DNA of 64,000 nt from Adiantum capillus-veneris. Its lineage: Eukaryota; Streptophyta; Polypodiopsida; Polypodiales; Pteridaceae. Shown piece by piece: positions 1-9,720 of this stretch. The notes under the pieces were generated by a model. That model ran no database searches, was not told the DNA's origin, and saw only the letters and a list, made by a program, of their open reading frames with translations. Each line of letters starts with the position of its first letter. Positions within the stretch are counted from its first letter, which is position 1. The DNA lies in NCBI GenBank assembly GCA_014529385.2, contig CM043968.1, positions 132,440,018 to 132,504,017 of the forward strand. Reading direction: 5' to 3'. Position numbers and translations under genes: made by a program.

Positions 1-9
1 CATCTCTAT

Positions 10-1326
10 GAGCTACCCAAAAGTAACATCTTCTTTCCTGCTCGTCAGATCCTCCTTCAAATCATAGCTTAATTGCCCATCCCCTAGTGGAAAATCCGAA
101 ACATGAAACTTGCGACGAGCCCTCCTTTTCCTCTTAGCCTTGACATCCTCGCCTTCATGGCTCTTTCCGTTATTTTTACTAGGACCTGGGGCACTTCTTC
201 CTTCCTTTTCCTCTGTGGTCCTCTTCCCAATAGGCATCACTAATGTATCCTCTAGCTTTGATGCCTTCTCCAAGGTGACTACACTTAGCACTTTTGTCTT
301 TCCCTTTTCCTCTTGGGTTAATCCACTGGTTCCTTCCTCTCCCTTAATTTTGATTCCATAATCATTGGACCTAGTTAGCACCTGTCTTGGCAATGGATAC
401 ATGTCTGCCCCCATCCTTGGTGTCTTATCACATTGCGGGTTGATGTGGCCCAACTCTCCACAATTGTAACAGGTGGGCGTCTGCCTCCAGAACCTACCAT
501 TGCTTTGTCCAGCACCATTCCTAGGCCTTTCTTCACCTCTTGGCTGATTTTCAAACCTCCCTGGTCCTCGATTATATCCCACATGACCTAGCATGTTTAG
601 GTTGAGATTCTTCATTAAATCTACCACTTGCCTCATGTCTTGCCTTAGCCCATCATCTTGCACTACTGTAGTGACAACTATTGGCATAACCTGAGGAGTA
701 ACAACAACCACTGGTTCATGATGAACCCGACCTTGCGGAGAATCCATAGGCTAAAATTTAGACCTCATGGGCAAAGACTCCACCCCTAACTGGCTCATTT
801 TTCTCAACTTCCACTCTTTGTTCCTTGCTACCTCTAGTGCATCTTCATATGTCCTCGGCTTCTTTAGCTCCACTCTCCAACGTATATTCTCCCAAAGACC
901 AGCCAAGAACCTGTCCTTCTTCATCATGTCAGGCGGGGGTACTTGTGGTGCTAAGGCCTTACAAATCCTCTCCCATGCCAATGAGAACTTACGTATATAC
1001 GCATCTACTGGCTTACCTTCCTTTTGCACTAAAGCTTGTACTTCTTGCCACACTTTGTCAGGATCTTCTGTCTTCACAAACTCCACTTCCAATCCATGTC
1101 GTAGATTGTCCCAACTCAACCTTACGGGTGGATCAACCACACGCAACTCCTCTTCAAATGCTTTGGACCAAACTCGTGCATCACTCTTCAAAAAAATTTG
1201 GAGAAGAGGTAACATCTACGCCGGGTCATGAATCTAGTTGCTAATGCAGGCAATCTCCATCTTTTCCAAAAAGTCTTCCACATCTTCATCACTTCTTCCA
1301 TGAAACTCCGGATAAGAGAAAGCCAT
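10..1326 (-). pseudogene. Ty3/gypsy gag (element G1), Tat-like, broken
   Basis: This is the capsid/nucleocapsid gene of a leftward gypsy element (G1) whose pol lies beyond the left edge. Reading starts at the ATG at 1326 (MAFSYPEFHGRS), which matches the gag start of element G3 at 36370. The Retrotrans_gag core is at about 1215-751 and includes VWSKAFEEEL and DRFLAGLWENIRW. A CCHC zinc knuckle (CYNCGELGHINPQC) lies near 430-471, followed by a basic stretch and an ISDFP-like motif shared with G3 (VSDFPLG). The frame is cut by stops near 1230, near 1215, at 748-750 and at 10-12. The stop at 10-12 falls where G3 has Gln (TWPQLL against TFG*LI), so CAG to TAG is likely. The function is inferred from family membership. 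The copy cannot make a full protein. Confidence 0.85.
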
Positions 1327-1432
1327 GGCTACCCAAGTTACGATGCTTTGAGAACCCCTTCGAACACAAGTAAAGCAAGAACCCAAAACTTTTGACTGAC
1401 TCAATTCGCAGAAACTTCAATGGAGCTCAACT

Positions 1433-1648
1433 TTAGATAAGGACAAACACATGCACATCAAATGAGTTTTCATAGTTAATCATCTGAATTACAACAGGCA
1501 AAGGACATTCCAACTCTCTTAATCTTCTTGGCCCAAACATAACGACTATGCGTTGCTGGAAAAAAATCTTCCTGGACACATGAACATTTATCTGGATTCT
1601 TTGAGTTAAGTGAAAAGGAGTGAATTGAGGGCCATTTTGATCATCCAT
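1433..1648 (-). CDS. Leader micro-ORF, A-type, of element G1 (71 aa)
   Basis: This is a small open frame between the primer site and gag of G1. It begins MDDQNGPQ, contains KIFFQQRIV and FGPRRLRE, and ends SFDVHVFVLI before its stop. The same protein, with the same length and the same ends, occurs upstream of gag in G3 (35918-36127) and in the decayed element at 4031-4250. The matches cover the whole length and begin at the same Met, so this is a conserved small protein rather than chance. I do not recognise the family. It has no signal peptide or metal site. The hydrophobic C-terminus is the most constant part. The B-type partner seen in the two other elements is not visible here. Confidence 0.6.
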   Translation of the reverse strand: MDDQNGPQFTPFHLTQRIQINVHVSRKIFFQQRIVVMFGPRRLRELECPLPVVIQMINYENSFDVHVFVLI

Positions 1649-2347
1649 TAAAGCCAACCTCCCAAGAAGGCACACCTGACTTATCCTCTGATTTTGCCAA
1701 AATTTCAGCAGCATAACAACATAAATGGCTTAAAAGACCAAAAAAACATCCATCACAACTTGGAAAAATTTTGGTAGAGTTTCCCCAGAAGTAGAGTTGT
1801 TTGAACCCAAAATATAGATTGTATATGTATGCATAAATTGCCAACAATAGAAGCCGAGCATCAAGTAGGAATCACTAGTACATAGCCTATGGCGAGGTCA
1901 CGAAAAGGGTGCTCCATCTACCTGTATCACCTACACATTTGAGAATCCCCCAGCTCAATAAAACCTCACGCTATCGACCCTCACACGAAGGCTTATGCAA
2001 ATTGCGTATAGTCAAGTCTCAGAAATGACTATCTTCCAGACCAAGTCTCAAAAATGGCTGGGACTGCCAAATAAAACCAAATATGGCTCCACGAAGGTGT
2101 ACAATGGCAGTTTCCACAAGTAACGTAGAATCCGTCAGACAATGCGCTCAAACAGATGCCAAATGATGCATACCCATAACAAATGCAAGTGACACCACTA
2201 CTAGTATATCACTGTACTCCAGCTACCTGTACCTGTGTGTCTCACCTGTACCTCTCCCTGTAGTCTACAACCTATACCCTATAACCTGTAACCTGTAATC
2301 CCGAATCTCGAAGCTTGAAGCTCGAAGAAGAAGGTACTCGAAGAAGA
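1649..2347. other. Untranslated leader of element G1
   Basis: This stretch lies between the primer site and the micro-ORF of G1. I see no convincing coding frame. It carries runs of TGTACCTGT-like text near 2220-2300. Confidence 0.4.
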
Positions 2348-2368
2348 TCCTCAGTGGAGGCACCAAAA
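2348..2368 (-). other. Primer binding site of element G1
   Basis: On the minus strand this reads TTTTGGTGCCTCCACTGAGG, with the TGG expected opposite a tRNA CCA end. It is three bases from an LTR edge (TGTGAGCGG on the plus strand at 2372). Nearly the same site occurs in G3 (35336-35354) and in the array element. It is not the initiator-Met site used by the copia elements here. I cannot assign the tRNA. Confidence 0.65.
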
Positions 2369-2371
2369 GAA

Positions 2372-3600
2372 TGTGAGCGGGATGGAAACACACAGAATGC
2401 CTCTATAACAACCGGACACACACTATGGGGCACCACTCGGCTTACACAATCCACCTGGCCGAGACAGGGAATACACCAATGGAGTGAGAGGAGAGAGACT
2501 TCCCACTTACCCACTCAACACAGAGCCACACACACACACGCACATACCCAAAAAACTCAGCTCAAAAGAGGAGGATTTCTGATGTTTAGATACAAATGAT
2601 CTTGGGCCAACACCAATGGGGCAAATAGTTTACAGAGTATTGAAGAAATACACCAGATACAATCACAAAGTTAAGTAGAGGCTTCACTCATCCGAGAAGA
2701 TTACACAGCAAAAATAGCAGAAAAAGAGTGAGGAATTTGGAAAAATGGACAGCGCCAACGCGTCCGAAATGGCCCAAAAACCCAGTCTACAATGTCAAAG
2801 TGCTCAAATCCGACCTCGGATGAGCAATTTACGGCCAAAACGGGCTCCAAAAACCCCAAAAACACAGTTGCGACTGTTCCTCCTCTCTTCTCCATGTTTT
2901 TTCTGGTCTTCTCTCTGTTTTTTCAGTTCCCACACTTAGCTTTATGAGTTGGGAACCCTTGGACTTTTCGTTGACCTCAAACGGACCCCGAACATGCCAA
3001 AAACTGACCTCACAATGCATAGTTGTCACTTTTTTGCATCATCCGCACACCTGGTACTCAACTTTTTTCAATAATGCATCCTGCCACCACGTGAAGTGGC
3101 CCCAAAAGATGGTCCTCATGATGGCCTTTCTGCATAATTACCACAAGAAGGAAAACATCCACGCTGTGTCCATACTTCTACACGTGCAAGTATTGACCCC
3201 GTTCGGCCTCCTCATGCCACTAGATGCCATCTGACGGACCTGCTTACCTCATGTTGTCGGCCCGTGGATAGATTCCTCGAGAATTTTTACGTACTACCAA
3301 CTCCTCCTTATTGTAGAAAAAACACACTAGTACTGGTGATAGTGAAAATCGATGCACTATGTACATGATGTCCAACCTGTACACATGTGGGCCCCACATA
3401 ACCACCTGGCTCTGGAAAATGGGCAATCCTTTATTTGATGCATCATGCATGTGTATGTACATATGTGCAATCCCTTGATCCAAAAAACTCTTGACAGCGG
3501 GATCAAAAGGCATACCTTGCTACTGCTGCGGATGATGATCACCCATGGTTGAAGTAGCTTACAGATCCCCACTAACTCACCCTAACAAAATTCGCGTCAG
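2372..3600 (-). repeat. Putative 5' LTR of element G1, right edge uncertain
   Basis: The LTR of G1 should begin at 2372, directly beyond the primer site, and run to the right, since the element reads leftward. The U5 side (2372-2600) is CA-rich, as in the array LTR. I could not find the opposite TG/CA end or a target duplication, so the right limit is a guess. The short open frames near 3240-3570 look like chance. Confidence 0.4.
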
Positions 3601-3788
3601 GCTCACCAAAAAGTGTGTCAAAGAGTTGGCGGTCTTGCTAGGAAGGCGTCGGGCCTCTAGCGCTGTGAGGGTTTGTGGGGAGACTATGTAGCTTTTCACT
3701 TAAGCAAGCTTAGTGTTTGTAGCAAATACATTGTGTGTAGTCATTGGAATCTCACACGCAGACACACACATACGCACACGTGAAAACC

Positions 3789-4001
3789 TCAAAACAAAAC
3801 AAAGATGAAAACATCAAGGTTTTGATCGTATCTAATCAAAGGTAAGATGAAAGGGTTCACTGATGCATTTATAACAGCAAGTCATTGCGCTCCAAATAGG
3901 CTGCGAATGGTTCTTTGAAACTGTAACTTAGTGCTTACAAAGATGTAGATATTTTGCATAGCAATAGGAGTGAGCCGTGTGTACAAGTCTTCTTGGTTCA
4001 T
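3789..4001 (-). pseudogene. Leader micro-ORF, B-type (70 codons, one stop)
   Basis: Reading leftward from the ATG at 4001 gives MNQEDLYTRL, then STKLQFQRTIRSLFGAQ, a TGA, and LAVINASVNPFILPLIRYD, ending LDVFIFVLF. It is colinear over its full length with the B-type ORF of G3 at 36137-36349 (70 aa, same start and stop positions). The TGA sits where G3 has Arg in GPRRLAE, so CGA to TGA explains it. It lies 29 bases after the A-type copy at 4031-4250, as in G3, where the gap is 9 bases. The function is unknown. Confidence 0.7.
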
Positions 4002-4030
4002 AGTAATATTAAGAAAGAAAGACTCAACCC

Positions 4031-4250
4031 CTAGAGGAGAATAAATATGTGCACATCAAAAGAATTAGAGTAGTCTAATAGTGGCAAAATAAGAGGACGT
4101 GGAGAAAGAAGAATTTAATTGCAGTCTTTCCGGCCCAAAGATTAACACAATTCTCTGTTGGAAGTGGATTTTATGGCTAATACAAACGTTAATTCTAATA
4201 TGTTGTAGGAAGTGAAAGGGTTGAAAAGTTACACCATCGGGGTTATTCAT
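4031..4250 (-). pseudogene. Leader micro-ORF, A-type, one frameshift
   Basis: It starts MNNPDGVTFQPFHF, then INVCISHKIHFQQRIV and FGPERLQ. A one-base shift follows, after which the frame continues PLILPLLDYSNSFDVHIF and stops. It matches the A-type ORFs at 35918-36127 and 1433-1648 from first Met to stop. Together with 3789-4001 it forms the same A-then-B order as in G3. Gag, expected next on the left, is missing, so this element is a remnant. Confidence 0.7.
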
Positions 4251-4685
4251 CTAAGAAAGCTCAGAAAGCTCAGAAAGCAGTCAATGGAGGAAAGATATAA
4301 GAGAGACAATCAACACACAAAGACCCACACAAGCTTAATCCAAAGAAGTGAAGCACACCTCAAGACTTGTGATGTTGTAGCCAACTTGATGAAGTAGATG
4401 ATGCGTAGTGGTCCCCAACACCGTTTGCAAGCCACCAACAATGCGTCTTTATTGATGAAAGAAGGTTACATAGAGTGTATGAGTATTACAAGTGAGGAGA
4501 TAGAAGGCTTGCGGCATGAAGTAGCAAGCCCAAGATGTGTTGGGCTGAAATTGAGAGAAAGTTTTCCTCAAGGAGATGGCTAGGAGGTTGGGTGATGGCT
4601 TGATAGAGTGGCTTGATTATGGGGATTGCTTGAGCACTTGGTTGCTTGATGGTTTGCATGATGCCCAAGTGAGGAGCAAGAGGCT

Positions 4686-4696
4686 CTATTTATAGG
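4686..4696 (-). promoter_or_regulatory. TATA box of LTR-like segment
   Basis: The minus strand reads CCTATAAATAG, a strong plant core promoter. It is almost identical to the TATA boxes of the array LTRs. Confidence 0.5.
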
Positions 4697-4798
4697 TGAG
4701 GTTGCCTCTTGAAGAAGATATTTGCTTAGAAATATCTAAGGGATTTGTGTGACAAGTGTCTCCCTTTTCAAAAACATCTTGAAATTATCTTTAAAGTT

Positions 4799-4920
4799 TC
4801 TAGATCTTTCTCATCAAGAAATATCTAGAGGTTCTTCTAGATCTTTCTCTTCAAGAAATATCTAGAGGTTCTTCTAGATCTTTCTTTTTAAGAATTATCT
4901 AGAGGTTCTTCTAGATTATT
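4799..4920. repeat. 37-bp tandem repeat, about 3.2 copies, each a hairpin
   Basis: TCTAGATCTTTCT recurs at 4799, 4836 and 4873, with a partial copy at 4910. Within each unit TCTAGATCTTTCT is nearly the inverse of the later AGAAATATCTAGA (12 of 13 positions). It lies upstream of the leftward TATA box, in the presumed U3. Confidence 0.85.
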
Positions 4921-5300
4921 CTCCAAAAATCTTCTCTTTGCCGCCATAAGCCTCCAAGAGTAGCTTTATAAAAGATTGAGAGAGAGCTTGGCATACATCA
5001 TGGATGACATCAAACAAACTCATAACCACTTTTCTAAGGGAATTTTCTAGGTCCATAATCACTCCAAAGTGCACCTACTATGTGTAGAATGACACCTCAT
5101 GGGGTATACTATGACTAAGGCCACTTTTGGCCATGCTATACATGTCATATGCCACCTAGGATTCCTAGTAGATAGGAGGTAAGTTCTATAGGCTCATTTC
5201 ATTATAGCTCCAAAAAGAGGTTCACAAAGAATCCCGGGTTCGAAGCCCATTCCCAACAAGAGTGACACATCCGACTTCGACTAGCTTTTTGCATGCTAAA

Positions 5301-6108
5301 TGGAAAATGCATATACTTATGCACACTTAAGGTATACACATAAAATCCATAATATTGTAGGGCTTATCTTCTGTTCCCACCATGCACGTGCCACGACACG
5401 ACACCGTCTCATTGCAATTAAACCTCGATCTGTCTTTCTCAAAATTTAGAGCGCAATCTTTCCAAAATTCTCACAAAAGAGGAAGAATGATGGTCAATGT
5501 GAATTTTGCAAGGTCACATACCAAACTCATTGAAAATTTTCAATGAATTGGTTTAGAGTTTCCATTGAAATGGTTTAGACCGATGGACAGACATGGGAGA
5601 GCTTTCCACGTATATTTGAGGAGGAGTATACTTGAGGATCTTTCTAGAGTATCTGAGGTGGAGTATATATATTTGAGCTTCTGTCAAATAATCTCTACTC
5701 AGGTAATGCCAACCGAAACACTAGTGCAAAGATTCTAAAAAATAAAGTTCTTTATATATATAGAAAGAAGTGTAGATGTAACCTTTACAATGTTGTAGGC
5801 TAGTTGAGGCTAACAAAACTTGTAAAGTGGTTCAGAAATTTTGAGTTCTCTAAGTCCTTTTGTTCATAGCAACAAGGTATGCCAAACCACTTGTCAATAG
5901 GCATACCTTCATTATTTGTGTTAGCTGTTACATTCACAATCATGGACCAAAAGAGAATCTCCCTTGCATGGATTCAAACTTCATCCCATTGCTGCAACCT
6001 GATGCAGTTAACCCTCCATCTCAAAGCTTCAGAGCCTCATAGGCCACCAAAACAAGATCTTCGATAACTCTCTCTCTTTCTCTCTCTTTGGGCACAATGT
6101 GCAAAAAT
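5301..6108. other. No recognised gene
   Basis: AT-rich sequence with a short CT tract near 6068-6092. Short open frames here show no family signal. Confidence 0.4.
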
Positions 6109-6600
6109 TTAATGTGCATAAATCTCCACAATAGCATAAGCTCTTCTAATTTCCCTCAGCCAATCAACATTTGACATGGCTTTGCGTAGCCCAATAATAT
6201 TTTTTCTCATTTGTACAACCCTCGTTCTGGAAGCCCACAATAGCATATCTCTTTTGCCTCGCATTCCAATAGCATAGTCTACTCGCTTCAAAATGCTACA
6301 TATCCTGCTCGACCTTCATCGAGGGATAGGGGTAAAGGTGTTGAGATTCAACCATCCTGCTATCAATTAACTTTCCTTCGTAGCTTGAGACTTTTCATCT
6401 CCCTTATATTTGATGGATGTCCATATTACAACCTCTACGCAAAATTTCCGTGCAAGTGAACGGGTTGTAGGCTCATCCATCCCTAATTTTGGTATAGCTC
6501 GCGTCATATCGAACACCGCTTGTCGCAAATGTCTCACCCGACACGAAATAGCTAGAGCACGCATAGCATCCGCGCGTGCAGATGCTTTGCAGGCTCATCC
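6109..6600 (-). pseudogene. Coding-like fragment, unrecognised
   Basis: Two leftward frames look like real protein rather than chance: one near 6564-6367 (CRVRHLRQAVFDMTRAIPK, then TTRSLARKFCVEVVIW) and one near 6291-6109 (RVDYAIGMRGKRDMLLWAS, then LRKAMSNVDWLREIRRAY). Composition is balanced and rich in Arg, Leu and Ala. Stops and a spacer separate them. They may be exons or parts of one decayed gene or mobile element. I do not recognise the family. Confidence 0.25.
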
Positions 6601-6788
6601 CTAAATAGTTAAAGATGTATAATGACTGAAGAAAATGGGTACAACGATCTATTATCCAATTACTCATGAGCATGCAAGCTGTCCACGCGCGCGCGGACGG
6701 TCAGTGAGCTTGATACTTGAAGAGAAGAATAGATTTGCTGTGATTTTCGGGTGAACGTTCAAGTTTTTCTCTGATTTTGAAGCTCAAA

Positions 6789-7177
6789 ATGGAAGCAGAA
6801 GAGAGAGAGAGAGTTGCACGAGCATTTGCTGTCAAATGGATGGCGACAGTGCATGGCGTGGCAATGGAGATGGTGGTGATGGCGGGGGAAGCAAGCCTGG
6901 GTGGACGGCCTCTTTTTGCACCTACAACGCCATGGTGGTCTTTTCGTTTGAGAAGTTAGTCTACAATATTAGCCAGAGAGATTTCATTGTTGATCTTGTT
7001 TAGGTGGACATTGGGGCGGACTTGGCGTTTGGAGGCCGTGCTCTCCATGGACCTGCTGCCTGTGCGCTCGACTGGTTTGCATTCAAAATGTGGTTGGAAC
7101 CGGCCGGGGAATCCGTTGGTATCAGCTTGATGCTGGGCTCACATCGGCCAGCTGCAGGAGATGCCACCCGCATAGAG
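6789..7177 (+). CDS. Possible first exons of an unknown gene
   Basis: An ATG at 6789 opens a GC-richer frame (MEAEERERVARAFAVKW) ending near a GT at 6946. After a CTTGTTTAG acceptor-like site (ending 7003) a second open stretch follows (ADLAFGGRALHGPAA, then ALDWFAFKMWLEPAGESV), up to GAG-GTA at about 7177. The putative intron would be only 58 bases, and the obvious join does not keep the second frame. It may be host gene debris. I do not recognise it. Confidence 0.2.
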
Positions 7178-7249
7178 GTATTGACTCTTTTCTACTACCT
7201 AGGGGTACAACTATAAGCAGAATCCTGATCGGTGCCTTGGTTGATTCCA

Positions 7250-7635
7250 AAATCAAGAGTGAAAGAGGAAAATGTTTTCTGTTTATTCTCGCGTCCCAAT
7301 GCTGCGCCCACCTGAGGAGCCAAACACTGTGCACAAGAATTGAACTTCTTTCTTACCATCTAAGCTTCGAACCCTGGCATAGGCTGATCCATCATCCAGC
7401 ACCTTGGTTTCCATTCGCACAGCCGTAATGTAGGGTTTCCCCAAAATTAATGGAGATAAGAGGAATGCTCCTATATAAAGAAATTTTGCTCATCACCGAC
7501 ATCCCCTACAGTTACCTTAACATTGGCACATGCACCATAGAGGTTTCCTGGTAGAATATTGGCAGCTCGAATCCGACAACCATGGTCCACATCAATAGGC
7601 CATTTTTGATTTTTGTGCAAGCTTTTAGCCATCAA

Positions 7636-7640
<5 letters not shown>
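7250..7640 (-). pseudogene. Ty3/gypsy gag-protease fragment (retropepsin C-terminal part)
   Basis: Leftward translation gives WPIDVDHGCRIRAAN, then ANVKVTVGDVGDEQNFFI with a stop. After a one-base shift it reads GKPYITAVRMETKVLDDGSA and RSLDGKKEVQFL. The ILGKPYITAVRMETKV-type block is the end of the aspartic protease in a common plant gypsy gag-pro polyprotein. The DTG active site is not included. It is an isolated, shifted fragment with no LTR next to it. Confidence 0.6.

Positions 7641-7675
<35 letters not shown>
7639..7675. repeat. (CT)n microsatellite
   Basis: Uninterrupted CT dinucleotide run. Confidence 0.95.
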
Positions 7676-7677
<2 letters not shown>

Positions 7678-7829
7678 CCACCCCACCCCTTTTCTCTTTA
7701 ATGGACGCAGTCATTGTCATTTGGCATGGAAGGAAATAGGGAGGAAATAGCAAGGGAGAGGAGGGCGAAGGAAGAAAGCCTAGCAGGGAAAGGCTAGCTT
7801 GCCCCCCCCCCCCTGTGTGTGTATGTGTG

Positions 7830-8290
7830 TGTGTTTTTAAAAAATGGGGTATGCCCACTGTCTCAGCCCAGAAGAAAAGGGAGTTGTAGAGAAGGTGCAC
7901 CATGGCATCATGTTGCAGCCATTGGCATAGCTCCAGGCGAACCAACGTGGCCACGAGTGACCGAGTCAATAAATGGCCCTGAGTAAGAGCCTCGTTCACA
8001 CCGGCCAATCAAAGCGCAGACAGCAAGGTGGAAAAGATATCCTGCAGAAGCTGAAGCCGACCACCCGGGAACTCAGGGTCTTCGTCGTGATTTTTAATCA
8101 TGTGCTGACCAGGTTGAGATGTATATCGAAGGCATATTGAGCACATATATTTTGCATTGCCAAATGGGAACAACATGGACGCAGGTAAGCAAAAGCTAGA
8201 GAGGTGCTCCAGGACCGTATGCTAAAGGCCGCCGACAACTTTATCTACCAGAATGTATTGGGCTGCCTGCACCACCTCCATGGGCAATTT
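7830..8290 (-). pseudogene. Coding-like fragment, unrecognised
   Basis: One leftward frame stays open over about 150 codons apart from two stops: PMEVVQAAQYILVDKVVGGL, stop, HTVLEHLSSFCLPASMLFPF, then NHDEDPEFPGGRLQLLQDIF, stop, and LAGVNEALTQGHLLTRSLVA. The segments look like one helical protein. Both stops could be single-base changes. It may be an exon of a lost host gene. No family is recognised. Confidence 0.3.
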
Positions 8291-8779
8291 GATAGAGACT
8301 AGAGTAGCCCTCCACGTTCTATAGGGGTGTGTGTGTGTGTGTGTGTCCAAAGGATTGCAGGTAGATACACTAGTTTGCATAATCTGACGTGATCTCAAAA
8401 AGGCCTTGAAATATCAAAAACCTTCCTTATCGTGGGCTCACTCGTGCGCTTTCTTCTTTAAACATTAGATTATTACAAGCAGTAGAGGTTCAATTATACC
8501 AAGCAGCTCAAATCCTCGACCGGCCTAAATTTTGAAGAGGGAAATATGGAGGCTCTTTGCTACTTGCATCTGGGAGGTAGTAATGGCATCAAAGAGATCA
8601 AAGTTGATCTATGTGGCTGCAGTTGATCAATGGCTTTATTGGGTTGGAAAGAATTGAGCACGGCTCTGGTTAGCTATCGGCCTGCTAGGCCGCGTGTAGG
8701 TGGGTGTGACTTTTTTGGGGTCAGAGACGATCACTCTCTTTGAAAAGGCTCATCTTCCGGCCCCCACAAGCGCCTGCCT
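8291..8779. other. No recognised gene; short (TG)n at 8326-8345
   Basis: Apart from the TG run I see nothing that can be named. Confidence 0.4.
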
Positions 8780-8898
8780 GCACTTGCAAATTCTTGCAAC
8801 AGTCTCTTCTCATGCAGCCAACGTCGTGCTCAATGCCCTGCACTTGCAGATTCTTGCAAGAGTCTCTTCATGCAGCCAACGTCGTGCTCACTCAATGG
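8780..8898. repeat. 60-bp tandem duplication
   Basis: CACTTGCAAATTCTTGCAA at 8781 recurs as CACTTGCAGATTCTTGCAA at 8841. Both copies continue into GCAGCCAACGTCGTGCTCA. A few substitutions and a two-base indel separate the two. Confidence 0.85.
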
Positions 8899-9194
8899 CT
8901 TTGGTGAGTGATCATATCTGACACATTTCCCACCTTGAAAACATTAGAAGCCAGAAGCTGGAGAGGTTCAACATTGAATCTGTGTTGCACGAGATCAACA
9001 CGCATGGCAGATGTTTGCACACAATTGGACTTGCATCTGCAACTTGCATTAACAACTTCTCCATACGGCGCAAGTAAACCTGTGACGGTAGCTTAGTCGT
9101 GGTAGTGCTGCTTGTAACCTGCGTGCTTTGATAGCATGCCCTGCTTCATTACACCGTCTCATAAATAACAAACAATCCAATACACCCTTACTCT

Positions 9195-9720
9195 TCACCA
9201 GCCCATATTAGATAGCGTTTGGAAACGCAAGTGCCAAGGGTCTGGTGAGCTTGGTTTGATTGTGTCTTCACCGACAGAAGTGACAAGCTTATTAATTAGC
9301 CTGGTTTTGCATGCGTCTTCACCAACCCAACCCAAGTGAGCTTGGTTTGCTTGCGTATTCATCTGCTCATATTGTATTGCGTTTGGAAACGTAATTTCGA
9401 AGTTTGGGTTTGCCGCATCTTCCCCAACCCATTTTGGATTGCGTTTCCAAACGCAAGTAACAAGGGCCCAGTGAGCTTGAATTCATGTGCATCCTTATCG
9501 ACCACGGTGAGGTTTCTTTTCAGTTGTCTTCACCGGACCATATTGGATTGCGTTTCCAAACGCAAGTGTGAAGGGGTTGGTGAGCTTGGCTTGTTTGCAT
9601 CTTCACCAACCCTTACTTATTTTTTTTTAAAATGCACATGTGAAGGGCATGGCGAGCCTGATTTTCTAGCATGTTCACTAGCCTTATGTTTTCAAAATGC
9701 AAGTGTGATGGCCTAGCGTT
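9195..9720. repeat. Degenerate minisatellite with conserved palindrome
   Basis: Units of roughly 80-120 bp share ATTGCGTTTCCAAACGCAAG, then a TGGTGAGCTTGG block, then CATCTTCACCAACCC. The palindromic core GCGTTTggAAACGC, or the same with CC at its centre, is at about 9213, 9370 (one base off), 9437 and 9550. Decayed copies with the GAGCTTGATT block continue to about 10170. Confidence 0.65.

Larger units (their letters stand above)
4400..5300 (-). repeat. LTR-like promoter segment of the decayed leftward element
   Basis: On the minus strand this region holds a TATA box (4686-4696) followed about 240 bases downstream by AATAAA (plus-strand TTTATT at 4448-4453), the layout of U3-R-U5. It lies just upstream of the leader micro-ORFs at 4250-3789. 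The same spacing of TATA and AATAAA is seen in the array LTRs. No primer site remains between LTR and leader, so a deletion is likely. The outer edge is not resolved. Confidence 0.45.

Noticed and set aside
3590-3620. A CACCAAAA motif followed by TGTGTC, like another leftward primer site and LTR edge
   Set aside because: An LTR starting at 3617 would have to include the micro-ORFs at 3789-4250, which belong to a gag leader. The motif does not match a known primer tRNA.
5231-5262. GGGTTCGAAGCCC, resembling a pol III box B
   Set aside because: No box A at proper spacing on either strand and no tRNA cloverleaf, so neither a tRNA nor a SINE can be supported.
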